Origin: Nigrospora sphaerica | Lineage: Eukaryota; Ascomycota; Sordariomycetes; Amphisphaeriales; Apiosporaceae | Length of the DNA stretch: 64,000 bases | Direction: 5' to 3' | Assembly (NCBI GenBank): GCA_018287875.1 | Contig: JAGVVL010000002.1 | Coordinates: forward strand, 1,488,001-1,552,000 | Part shown: piece by piece, positions 46,820 through 57,060 of the stretch | How the letters are laid out: every line of letters begins with the position of its first letter | Numbering within the stretch: position 1 is the first letter of the stretch | Notes under the pieces: model-generated | What the model was told of the DNA's origin: nothing | Database searches by the model: none | Seen by the model: the letters and a program-made list of their open reading frames with translations, nothing else | Program-made: the position numbers and the translations under genes

Positions 46820-47703
46820 CTACGCCAACGTCTCGAGTCCCTCGGTGGGGCGCGGGCCGCCGTGGGCGCGGCGTTCCTCCTCGGCGCCGCTGGCCTTCCA
46901 GGCGCTGATAATGAGGTTCACAATGTGATCGACGGCGACGCCCTTCTTGACCTGGGCGAAGACGGTGGGGCCACCCTCGCGCATCTTGCGGGCGTCGCGC
47001 TCCATGACGTGTAGGTCGGCGCCGATGGCTTCGGCGAGGTCCGTCTTGTTGACGACGAGCAGGTCGCTCTGGGTGATGCCGGGGCCGCCCTTGCGCGGCA
47101 CCTTGTCGCCGCCGGCGACGTCGATGACGTAGATGATGTAGTCGGCGAGCTCGCGCGAGTAGTTGGCGGCCAGGTTGTCGCCGCCCGACTCGATGAGCAG
47201 CAGGTCCGTGTCGAATACGCCGTGCAGGTCCTCGAGCGCCGCTAGGTTGGCCGAGATGTCCTCGCGCACCGCCGCGTGCGGGCAGCCGCCCGTCTCGATC
47301 GCCCGGATGCGCGGCGCCGGCAGCGCCCGGTGCTTGGTCAGGAACTCGGCGTCCTCGCGCGTGAAGATGTCGTTGGTCACGGCCGCGATCGAGTACTTTT
47401 CCCGCAGCGCGAGGCAGAGCGCCAGCATGAGGGCCGTCTTGCCCGAGCCGACGGGGCTGTGTTAGGGGGCTCTGGGTCAGTCGGGGAGCCGGTCGCGCGG
47501 GCACGGCGAGGGGGGGGGCCTTACCCGCCAATGCCGATGGTAAAGGCACGCTCCCGCCACGAGCGGCCCTCAACGATGGGCATCTCACGACCCAGGTAAC
47601 TGCCGGGTCCATCGAGGATCTCGTGGGAGTGGCCATGTTCGGCGGCCGAGAAGCCGTTATGGGAATGGCCGCCAACGCCGTCGTGCGAGTGCGTGTGTGC
47701 CAT
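46820..47703 (-). CDS. ureG: Urease accessory GTPase UreG
   Basis: Two exons, 47703-47525 and 47456-46820, give 271 residues. UreG is the GTPase that, with UreD/UreF, delivers nickel to apo-urease in the cytosol. Seen: a His-rich N-terminus ([16 protein letters not shown], then EHGHSHE), a likely metal-binding extension; the P-loop GPVGSGKT (60-67); [14 protein letters not shown]; the invariant nickel-site C118-P119-H120 in [16 protein letters not shown] (150-154); and NKTD (196-199). The 68-base intron splits the P-loop glycine codon, so correct splicing is essential. No other urease genes lie in the window, as expected in fungi where they are dispersed. The C-terminal extension is charged ([12 protein letters not shown]). 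Confidence 0.96.
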
Positions 47704-48223
47704 GTTGAACGATGTTGCAGTCCGACTCGAGGGAGGGAGGGGTAGTCCGTTTCAAAAGATGGAGGGGCAGTCCAACTCAAAAGATGAGGGGCAGTCCGAC
47801 GTTGGAGAGCGACGGAGGGGTGGAAGGGCAAAAATGTAGCCTGCGCTTCGGGAGCTTACGCGCCGGTCCGGCCTCCCCCGGGCCAGAAGAAGAGGCTCAC
47901 CACGGAGGAGACTACCTACTAAACCGTTGCACTAGTGATGATTCCTTTCTCCTGTCCCACTCCTCGCCCGGCTCAACGAACATCAGACCAGGCCCTCCGA
48001 GACTACTACGTATGACTCTGTAGGTTCACGTTGGGGAGAACGAAACTGCGGGGTCCTTATCAGGCCTGGGGTGAGGGGCAAGGAAGGGTCTTAATTACGT
48101 ACAAGGGGGGATAATCGGGCTGCTTCTCCAACAGGGCCCGCTGCATCCAACTTTGTCACCTCCGCTCTCCCACCTCACCCATACAAATGTTGGCATACAC
48201 GTCCACCCGTACCCGGCAAGGGT
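47704..48223. other. Intergenic region upstream of ureG
   Basis: 520 bases between the ureG ATG and the esterase stop (both genes on the minus strand). It has three near-repeats of GGGGCAGTCC-type words around 47734-47800. No gene is seen. Confidence 0.5.
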
Positions 48224-50020
48224 TCATAGACACGCCCAGCTGTCCAAGTCCGATGGCTCGTGGCCCTCTCCTTTGAACGTGCTCCTTGCCGGGTACTTGC
48301 AGTGCCGGTGTTGGTAGTCTACCCCGCCCCCAACGCTATCGTTGACGAACTTGGTCCCGACGAGGGCCTCGGGCGCAATACCGGCCTCGACCCAGTCGAC
48401 CACGGCTGCTAGCACGTTGTGGGCGCCGTTGAATGCGATGCCCTGCGCCGCCGTGTTCCCGCCCTGTCCCAGGACCCAGGCGCCCGGCCCGCTGCGGCAG
48501 TGGCCCATTCCCGGGACGCGGAAGAAGCGGTAGAAGCCGTCCATGTCCGAGTACGAGTACCGCATGCCGTCACGGAGGTGTTCGTAGAACCTGGTCGAGC
48601 TGTGGCTGGTGATTTGCTGGTCCTGCAGGCCGTGGTACGTGAGCAGCTTGCCCCCGCGCTTCTCGAAGCCCGACAGCGAAGAGGGCCAGGTGCGCACACC
48701 ACCCGGGTCCTTTGCGGCCGCCGCCAGAGCATCGGCCATCGAGTAGCCGGCCGGGTCCCAGTTCGGATCGCTGAGCACGGCGAACTTAAACCAGCCTACC
48801 GAGGGTCCGTACGGCGCCCCGGCATACAGCCCCGTGGCCGCCATTTGCTCGCTCCCGGGCTGCATGCCCGGGTAGAGAACCGAGCCGTTGGGCCAGAGAT
48901 AGTCCTCAAAGACGGCCCGGACACGGCCAACCTGGCGACTTGTAAGGCAACCCGCCGTCCTCCCCCCTCGGCAGAGCAGTTTGTCCGCCTGGAACCGGCA
49001 CGCCGTGGGGTCCTCGATAACCCCATCCACCACCCCGTCCAGGCCGTCGCATTGGTGCAGCACCTCGTCGTGGATCACCGTCTGCCACATATCGGCCGTG
49101 ATGAAGTCCTCGGACCCTTTGGCGCCCGTAATGGTGTAGTACCGCGCGCGCGACGAATACAAGGCATTGAAGTCCACGGCCGGCGCGCCCGCTACGATGC
49201 CGTCAAAGTCGTCGGGAAACAGTTCGGCGCTGTGGATGCCCTGTCGACCTCCCAGGGAGCAGCCGATGTAATACGACTTCTTGACACCCGTATCGTAGAA
49301 GGAAGCAGCGAGTTCCTTGCCGACCTGGACCGACGTGTGCAGACTATGAGGTTCTCGTTAGCTAATGTCCTCGCGAACCGACGGCAAAGCAATCGAAGGC
49401 TCTCCCGCCGGCATTGGCCACACTTACGATCTCCAAGCGAAATCCTCGACCACGTCCTCGTTCTGATAGAACGCGTCGCCCGCTGTGCCATTGTGTCCGT
49501 TGTTCGTTCCGACGGTAGCAAACCCATTGGCCGCGCCGTAAGCGATGTCTTCGTACTTGATACCTGCATCTCACATCAGCAATAGCCTGTCGAGTCCGAA
49601 TCCTCTCCTGCCAGTTCGTAGCGCACCGCTCTAGCCGCAAAGAACGCCGTACTCACATCCATCAATACCGCCGTTTCCTGTCGCCAGAAACCTCCCTGTC
49701 CACTGCGCCGGTTCCGGAAACCACATCTCCATGGTGACGGCGGATCTTGCCGACGTGGAGATCTCGAGCGCCACCCGGCAAAGATTCACTGGAGCCTCCT
49801 GACTGCTGCGGCCACACGTTTCGTCATTGCCCGGGAAAGTCACCGTCGACCCGGCCGTCACGTATTCGAGCACCGTTCGCCTCGCATTGGACAGCTTCAG
49901 TTCGGGGGCGAACTGACGGCATAGCTCCGGGAAAGGGAGCGACGGGTTGAACCCCGCTGCGGCCACGATGGGGCCGAGCAGCGCGAGACCGACGGCGATG
50001 AGGCTAGAGTTGTGGTGCAT
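48224..50020 (-). CDS. Secreted tannase / feruloyl esterase (CS-D-HC family)
   Basis: Three exons: 50020-49657, 49563-49428 and 49343-48224 give 539 residues, normal for the tannase family. These extracellular serine esterases hydrolyse gallate or ferulate esters of plant cell walls and tannins. Seen: a signal peptide (about 1-22; SLIAVGLALLGPIVAAA), NGGIDGCIKYEDIAYGAANG, the nucleophile motif GCSLGG with C195-S196, D408 in HGLQDQQI and H448-C449 in GMGHCRSG, which together make the CS-D-HC catalytic motif with its disulfide. Many Cys and NxS/T sites fit secretion. Both introns keep the catalytic frame. Family members split into tannases and feruloyl esterases; the substrate cannot be decided here. 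Confidence 0.93.
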
Positions 50021-51178
50021 TGCGGCGTGCTCTGGGGTCGAGCTACTCTGTGAGCGTAACCCCTGTGGGTAGTGCAAAGGGGTCTCAGTCCTCTCTATAA
50101 AGCACGCCCCTAAGGCGCACACCCTGCAGCCTGCTCATGCGGTGACCTCCGATGAACCCAGCCACCGATGAAAATCACGGGGCGCATTGAAGGATCTGGG
50201 GGTCACGAGGCCTGTCAGCCTGCCAGCTCCGGGGTCCGGGCTGGCTTCCTTTTCGGGATAGTTGTTGGAGAAGCGGCAAGCGGCTCCTCCGTTGCGGGGA
50301 CCCCGTCCCTGTATATCCACGGCCGTGCACCCGCGGCTCTTTTCCTGCTGCATTGCATCCCCTGCCTTGATTGTACCGTGGTACATGGGTGATGAAGCAA
50401 GTACGCATCGGCACAGAATGTCGTCCGATTTGAGAAGAAAGAAGTTCCCGAGATCAGCTTCCTCGTCTTTGCGAGTCAAGAGGCATGGCAGACAAGCCAA
50501 AAGCGAAAGGCGCTGCGCCAATGCTGTGTCCAGTGTTTACCTCCGATTCCATTGTGTAACGTGTCACAGTGTCCTCGTACCTTTAATGGAATGTTACACG
50601 AACCGGACTGCAAGACAAAGCCATCTGGTCGAACGCCAAAATGCAATTGCGTTCAACCGCTACGATGGCGCCGAGTCTCGGCCTGAACCTCTCGATGCCT
50701 ACGTACCTCTTTGAGACCTTGGGGGACCCAAGGCAGCTAGAGCAAGAGAATGTAGAGCTTTCAGTAGCCCGCAGATCAAACGGGTGGTAGCTTTGGCCTT
50801 GGTAATGTTTCGACGGAAGAGGTCTCATTTGCCGAGATGTCAAAGGCGGTCGTAGGACTCGCATAAAGTCCCACGAACCTCTCAAGCCTGAAGAATCCGC
50901 AGTTCGGTTCTGCTCAAGAGAACTAAGGCGGCGCACGTCACCATGACTTTTAGTACGTGGGAACCTCCCGCACCGTCCCCAAGCCTCGACGCCTCCGCAC
51001 AACCGCGTCCGGCCTCTGGGGTACTCCGGCCGGACAGGTGCACCAGGATTAAGCTAGAGCCAGCTTTAGGGGCGACCCCGCGCGCGCCTGCGATAAATCG
51101 GCCTGAGCCGACCACGGTCAAGAAAAAGATACCAGTGGCGGCTCAACATCTCTGTCGTTCGTACCTCAAACCGCTCTC
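50021..51178. other. Intergenic region upstream of the esterase gene
   Basis: 1.16 kb with short ORFs only. It presumably contains the esterase promoter. From about 50400 the DNA becomes less GC-rich than the genes around it. Confidence 0.5.
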
Positions 51179-51811
51179 TTGGCGGCCACGGCACAGATGG
51201 CCTCTCGGGATCAGCTGCATAAGGAGGCGAAGGCGCCCTCCTCCGGCTCTTGGAATCGTAAGAACCCTACTCTGGTCGGCGCCTCGCGTAGTGGTGCCTC
51301 AGATCCGACGACCCATCAGTGGTATAACACGGTACCCTACGCCGAGCAGCATCGAGCGCCGACGAAGCAACCACTACCGCAAAGAAACCAGTACAAATTC
51401 CCGGATCCAATAGGCTCGTCTTCAAGTACATCGTTCCAGTTTACTGGAAGAACCGACGTTTTCACCCCCTTTGTCTTTGACCCATCCCTGCAGCGCCAGG
51501 AATCCGAGTCTGTTAGCACTGCGAAAAAGGCCAGGTAAGAGAAGCACGAAAACAAGGAAGAGAAGCCAAAGCCGCCCGCTGCAGATATCAGCGCAGATGA
51601 ATCGCTGCGCAAGCGACAGCTCGAGCGCGAGGGTCTGGTCAACCGCTTGGACAAGACTCTGAACGACTTTGGTGAAGAGTTATTGGATGCCCACCAAGCC
51701 CCAGAAGAGACGGACGAACGGTACGAGGAGGTGGACGCCATGAAGGAAATGTACGAATTCCTACAATCGAGGATCCGCAAGCTGAAGAAACTGGAGCCTT
51801 TAGAGGAGTAG
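51179..51811 (+). pseudogene. Unknown coiled-coil ORF interrupted by one in-frame TAA
   Basis: One reading frame runs from the ATG at 51179 to a TAG at 51811 with a single interruption, TAA at 51536-51538. The first part (119 codons) has QWYNTVPYAEQHRAP and FTGRTDVFTPFVFDP. The part after the stop (about 90 codons) is a charged, probably coiled-coil segment (ADESLRKRQLEREGLVNRL and MKEMYEFLQSRIRKLKKLEP). Both halves look protein-like and share composition, so I read this as one gene broken by a point mutation, or less likely a short intact gene plus a remnant. A donor-like GTAAGA overlaps the stop, but no nearby AG gives a splice that restores frame. A second Met (residue 7) could be the start. 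I do not recognise the family. Confidence 0.55.
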
Positions 51812-53118
51812 AGAGATGGTGGATCTGGTCTTTGTGATGATGGCAAGTACGGCTGGCACAGTGGGCCTCATATTGGCACGTGGTAAGGATGGTTCTGTGT
51901 TGGTTCGGTCTCAGAGAAGCTCAGCGTTCGGTGTGAGTTCGCGTAAGCTAAAGCTGAGATGGATATGTATCCTCATGTTTCGGAAGGTGCTCTTGTCAAG
52001 ACCCATCCTACTTCTGTTGAGCAAGCATCCAAATTGTTAGTCATACCGAGCCCACTATGAACTACCATAACAGATCAAAGCCTCCAAGAATATTGTTCTA
52101 GACGTGCTCTTGGTTCACATGTCTTGCTGGCGGTCTCCAACACAGGAGTGGCTTCAGATCCGTCTCTGGTGAGGGGATCTTGCTACCCTGGCGAATTGCG
52201 AGAGCCTGATACAACGCAGTGTCAATAAAGGCTTCCCAGGCCAAGAAACCGTGAACCGTAAGCTAACAAAAGGGGGGGTTGAACTGGTAACGTAAAAAGC
52301 CCTCTTGGGATGCGCGTTATGGGCGTCGTCGTCCTCTGCCCGTCTCCGAAGAGGCCGCGGACCTTGCACTGCTCGGACATGACACCATATCCGAGGGGTA
52401 CCGGCGTCTGGTTCCATTAGGCGTCGCATCTTCATCGCGAAGTTGGTTCTGTTGGAAACACAGAAGGACCCAAATATTTGGAAGCGCCTTCCGTACCAGA
52501 ATATAAGAAGCGCCTCGGCAGCCGAGCCTCGGCGTGGTTCAGCTAAGAGTTGGGAATCCATCCTGGACATACATCCCAGCTGGATTCTCAAAACTGCGGC
52601 AAGAGAATCCACGCGCAACTTGACATGGATGGTCTCCAAGACCACATATTGCTGAGGCAAGGTAGCCATATCAGCGCCTAGGAAACTACCCTGCACTTCC
52701 CCAGAATGAGATACCACTTCGCCTCCTAATCCCAGGGCGAGGTTGCACACCATGAAAATAACTTCACCGCCGAACCGGGAGAGAGATAGAGAGAAAGAGA
52801 CAGAGAAAGAAGGAGAGAAAGAAAGGGTTTGCCCTTTTAGGTACTTGCTAGTGAAAGCAAAGCCGGACGAAGCTGGGCCGGTACAGTTACCCTGCCGTTC
52901 TCGCCTTCTACCGTGCCTTCCCAGCAAGACCGCAGTGCGCTCCTGCTTAGAATACACCTGATTTCACCAGGCACGGAAAGCAGTCGCGTCCCTGAGTCCC
53001 TTCCAACCAGCCATCGAGTCCTCTGCCTCGGTTTTTCTTTCAGTTTCCTCCCCCCCTTCCCTCCAAGCCAGCCAACTCACCACTACTATCGAGTCTCGAA
53101 CACACATGACCCGCCAAG
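51812..53118. other. Intergenic region, 1.3 kb
   Basis: No gene is supported. A 267-codon antisense ORF here has random-like composition. A purine-rich tract lies at 52777-52827, and CT-rich sequence precedes the next gene. Confidence 0.5.
52777..52827 (+). repeat. Purine-rich (GA) tract
   Basis: About 50 bases of GAGA and GAAA units with one or two interruptions. Confidence 0.85.
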
Positions 53119-53828
53119 ATGGACCAGGCCGCGCAGCTGGAGAGTATCTACAAGAAGGCCATGGAGGATCACAAGAAGGACTTTGAGGACTTCTTCAGCA
53201 ATATCCAGCAAAAGTTAGACGAGGAGAAAGCCAAGCTTGCCGAGGACGCCGATCTGCTGTAAGTTCTTTCCAGTTGCCCCATGGTACATGGGGCTGTGCA
53301 GAGATGGTGTTGATCAGCACGAACAGGGACAGCGATGAGGAGAGCATGGGGGAAGCCCTCGAGAAGGCCTGTGCTGATGCCATGGCCGTAGACGCCCCGA
53401 ACCCCCATACCGGGAAAGTTCGAAAGGAAGAGACGGACCTTTTCGCAGCTTGTAACGAGGTCATCGACACCAGTAACAAGCTTCTCGAACGATTCAACGC
53501 ATTGGAAGCAGAGCTCAAGACGCACTTCTGGGAGCACCCGGCCGAGAAGTGGCAGAAGGACAAGGACGACCTGGTCGCAATCATGGCTTTGGGGCGCAAG
53601 CATGGCGAGACGCTGGTGAACAATGTACTGGCGCCTACCACGTCACCGGCGAAGCTCGTCAATGCCAAGGCGACTGCCCACGAGAAAACGGCCAGCGACA
53701 TTTTCCAGGAGTCACACAAGGTCCCCCAGGCGGATCTCTGGGGAACCGTCGCTTTCGCTGTTGCCGCGCATGGCAAGCAACTCAACGAGCTTACCAAGGA
53801 TGGCGCCCCCAAGTCATCGCCTCGCTGA
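53119..53828 (+). CDS. Hypothetical helical protein
   Basis: Two exons, 53119-53258 and 53318-53828, give 216 residues. The first exon encodes a charged helix (SIYKKAMEDHKKDFEDFF, then NIQQKLDEEKAKLAEDADLL). Reading past the donor (GTAAGT) gives an immediate stop, so the intron is required. The second exon continues with mostly helical sequence (LFAACNEVIDTSNKLLERFNAL, shown in part; KWQKDKDDLVAIMALGRKHGE). There is no signal peptide or membrane segment. Two AG acceptors nine bases apart (exon starts 53318 or 53327) both keep frame, differing by three residues (TNR). I do not recognise the family; coding composition is normal for this genome. Confidence 0.75.
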
Positions 53829-54529
53829 AACCAAGGAGGCCCGAAATCCCCCAGTCTCATGGACTGGCCCGCAGCTCGACACGGAGAACTGACAGTTTAC
53901 TCAACTATACCGCATGATTTGGTGGCATTTGAGCGGGAGAGGAAAAGGTTGTCGAAAGTTGGCGTAACGCGCAGGCCAGGTGTACTATAATTTCTCTTGA
54001 GTTGAGGGTAAAGGCGCCTACGGCAAAGACGCCCGTGTCACGATTGGCTGCAAAGGATCACCTCGCTAGCTGCACCACGACTTCATGTAGAGAGGAAAGA
54101 ACCCTTACAATCGCAACCCTGGGTGTCGACACCGGAGTCCCTTGCAATTGATATCGTCGCACCCACTGCGTGGTCTTCCGCTTCCCCGTGTTGTTGATGG
54201 GCCTTCGAACGGATAGTGGATGGTGAGCAAGCGCCAAGACATCAGATGTAGCCCCACTTCGCGGGCTTACGGCACTAGCCTATTTTGATTAGACCCCACA
54301 CTGCCGCCCTTTTTCCAACGCACACAATTTTCTTCTCGACTTGGGTAGCCAAATTGCAATTCCAATTTTCGTGACCGTTCCCCCATCCACAGTCACTAAC
54401 GATAACGCCCTCCAGTTTCCGCGGGCCTCGATCCTAACTTGGTACGTCTGGGCTTTTTTTTTTCTTTCCTGTCCTCGTCCTCGCCTTCGTCTTTCCCCTA
54501 CTAACGCCGCAGCGACAACAACAGTCAAG
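53829..54529. promoter_or_regulatory. RPL15 upstream region with a 5' UTR intron
   Basis: About 700 bases. A likely 5' UTR intron runs from 54442 (donor GTACGT after CTTG) to 54512 (branch CTAAC at 54501, acceptor CGCAG), leaving 17 bases of exon before the ATG. T-rich sequence (54456-54466) lies inside it. Leader introns are common in fungal ribosomal protein genes. Confidence 0.6.
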
Positions 54530-55472
54530 ATGGGTGCCCTCAAGTACGTCGAAGAGCTTCAGAAGAAGAAGCAGTCGGATGTCCTGCGCTTCCTCCTCCG
54601 AGTCCGCTGCTGGGAGGTATGTTGAACACGTCTCGAGACGTCCCCGAGAAGAAGTCGCCCTCGTCTCGACGCATGGAGCCGCGGCCTACACACGAAGAAT
54701 TCAATGACGCCTGGAATGGATCAATGGATGATCATGTGGACGCCTGTGCTGTCTCCGGTCCCTCCTTGTGCTTGCTCTCGGGGCTCCCCGTCTTGGACGG
54801 GCGCCGCGGGACGGGACGAGGAGGCCGGGACACCTGTGTCTTTGCTATACAGTCGTTGAACATTTGCTGAGACTGCATCAATATAGCTGCGCCAGTTGAA
54901 CGTCATCCACCGCGCTTCCCGCCCTTCGCGCCCCGACAAGGCCCGCCGCCTCGGCTACAAGGCCAAGCAGGGCTATGTCATCTACCGCGTCCGCGTCCGC
55001 CGCGGTGGTCGCAAGCGGCCCGCCCCTAAGGGCGCCACCTACGGTTCGTTGACGCCCTCTTCTCTGGTGACGGCCCTGCGAGACAGCGCGCTGACCCCCC
55101 ACAGGCAAGCCCACCAACCAGGGTATCAACCAGCTGAAGTACCAGCGATCCCTGAAGTCGACCGCCGAGGAGCGTGTCGGCCGCCGCTGCGCCAACCTGC
55201 GCGTCCTGAACTCGTACTGGGTCAACCAGGACTCGACTTACAAGTACTACGAGGTCATCCTCGTCGACCCCCAGCACAAGGCTATCCGCATCGACCCCCG
55301 CATCAACTGGATCGTCAACCCCGTCCACAAGCACCGCGAGTCCCGCGGCCTCACGGCCACCGGCAAGAAGTCGCGCGGTCTCAACAAGGGCCACCGCTAC
55401 AACAAGACCAAGGCCGGCCGCAGAAAGACCTGGAAGAAGCACAACAGCCTGTCGCTGTGGCGCTACCGATAA
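54530..55472 (+). CDS. RPL15: 60S ribosomal protein L15 (eL15)
   Basis: Three coding exons: 54530-54616, 54887-55043 and 55105-55472 give 203 residues, the family length. Seen: [55 protein letters not shown] (in pieces), [17 protein letters not shown], the [19 protein letters not shown] block, and the ending [17 protein letters not shown]. It is a structural protein of the large ribosomal subunit. Intron 1 is long for this genome (270 bases) and ends with an ATATAG acceptor. Intron 2 (61 bases) uses a GTTCGT donor. Frame and conserved junctions (CWE|LRQ and TYG|KPT) confirm both. Confidence 0.96.
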
Positions 55473-57060
55473 GCGTCTCGTCTCTCCTGGTGAATGGAGG
55501 GGGGCGATTCGCCTGGGCGTCTCTGTTTTGTGTTGGCGTGAGGTCCTGCTTGAGGGTATGGTTCACTGGGCACGCGAATGGCTGGTAAAACGTCTTCGGC
55601 TGGTACAATTCCGTAGCTGAGAATGACGAAAAGCATCTCTTGGGCGTTTCTGAGACTACAGGGCAATGTGAAATGAATTTCAAACAACATTTTGGTAACT
55701 GCCGTGGAGTAATTGTGAAGGACGACCCCATCATGAACACAGATGTTTTACGACCGCCCAGTCTTGGCGTCACCGGAGCCACCCGAATTTCCCTGCGCCG
55801 CGGCCACGAAGTCGTGTTTGTTCTCGGACGACGCGACCTAAGCATGACTGGGCAGGCCCAACGAGACCACCGTGATCCAGACGGGATGATAGGCAATGGA
55901 CGACAACCTTGACCCGGCCGTACCACGCTGGCGGTCGCCGCGTTCGGCGATCTTAAGTGATGCCCGTTTCTCCAATGCCGCCGTTTAGGTCCTTGGCCTC
56001 AACCGACATTCGGTCACCTTTCTCCATTGGATGTTCCCAGCCCGCGCTACTGTTCTACCAGCCTTTCCGTCTGCGTCCGAGCGTGGAATCGGTACTCCGC
56101 GAGGCCACAAACGGGGAAATGCCCCTGCCACCTAAATCGGCAAACCGCTCGTTCTCGATGATGGCGCACCCCCGGACCCCCGGGGCCGGGCGGGCGTACG
56201 GGCTCGGACCTGACGTGAACGGCCTGGCCCCCCGTCCCCGGCGGAGCGTGTCGGCAGCGAGGCGGCGCCGGGGGTCGAACCTCGATGCCGGAATGCTCCG
56301 GAACACGCATTCGCCGATGACCGGGCCCTATCGCGGGTATCAGGCGACTCCGAGGCCCCCGTGACCACCCAAGTGTTGATGACTTGGACTTACGCCCGCC
56401 ACCTCGCTCCCGATCGGTTAGGGGGGGAGGATCCCAACGACGGGCAACGGTCCTCGGCTGCCGCCCCGGGGCCGCTTTCCATGACCCCGCGGGAATAGCA
56501 TCCGGCCGCCGACACGCTGGCGGACCGCGACGATGGGACGTCCGGAGCGTGTGTCTGGGGCCGTCGCGGGCCGGTCGACGACGCCGGGCCTGGAGCCTGT
56601 AGAAGCTAGGTTTGAGCAGCCTCGACAGCTCGCTTCATGGTGGCCGCGGCCCGCCAAGCGGCTTGCATCTGGCGAGCCCGGGTTGGCGGCCGGTGGTTGT
56701 GAATGATGTTGTGGACGGGTACTGAGATTGGGGGGGACGCGGCGGCCGAGGTACGCATGCATGCATTTCCCCCCGTGTGGCGCATTGGGTTCCTACAACT
56801 CCATTTGGACAGTCTAGTTTTGAAGTATGCCGACGTCACGAGAACACCGCCGTAGGTATCTAGGTAGGCGGGCGGTATGCGAGGGCACGCGGAGACAACT
56901 TACCGATCGAGCTTCTACAGGATCACAGACTTATCACGCGGTCGGTCAATGTCAATTCCAGTTGAAGTTGCATTTATTTCATGCGAGTACTATGCAATGG
57001 TCCGTATTTTTCCAAATCTCGTTAAACGCCTTGGCTTCCGGTTCCGGCGTGGCCGGTCGC
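55473..57060. other. Intergenic region between RPL15 and the lectin gene
   Basis: 1.6 kb between convergent genes. No gene is recognised. The part around 56150-56300 is very GC-rich and includes a short palindrome (CCGGAATGCTCCGG). Confidence 0.5.

Noticed and set aside
52154..52957. 267-codon minus-strand ORF
   Set aside because: No coherent domain, and the GA tract is simply read as Ser/Phe/Leu repeats.
54617..54886. C/D-box snoRNA inside the long RPL15 intron 1
   Set aside because: CTGA occurs near 54867 and a GGATGATC near 54729, but no proper RTGATGA C box or terminal stem at a normal snoRNA length.
56200..56370. tRNA or 5S rRNA near a GGTTCGA-like word
   Set aside because: The T-loop-like word has no matching stem, and no A box, acceptor stem or 5S internal control region is present.
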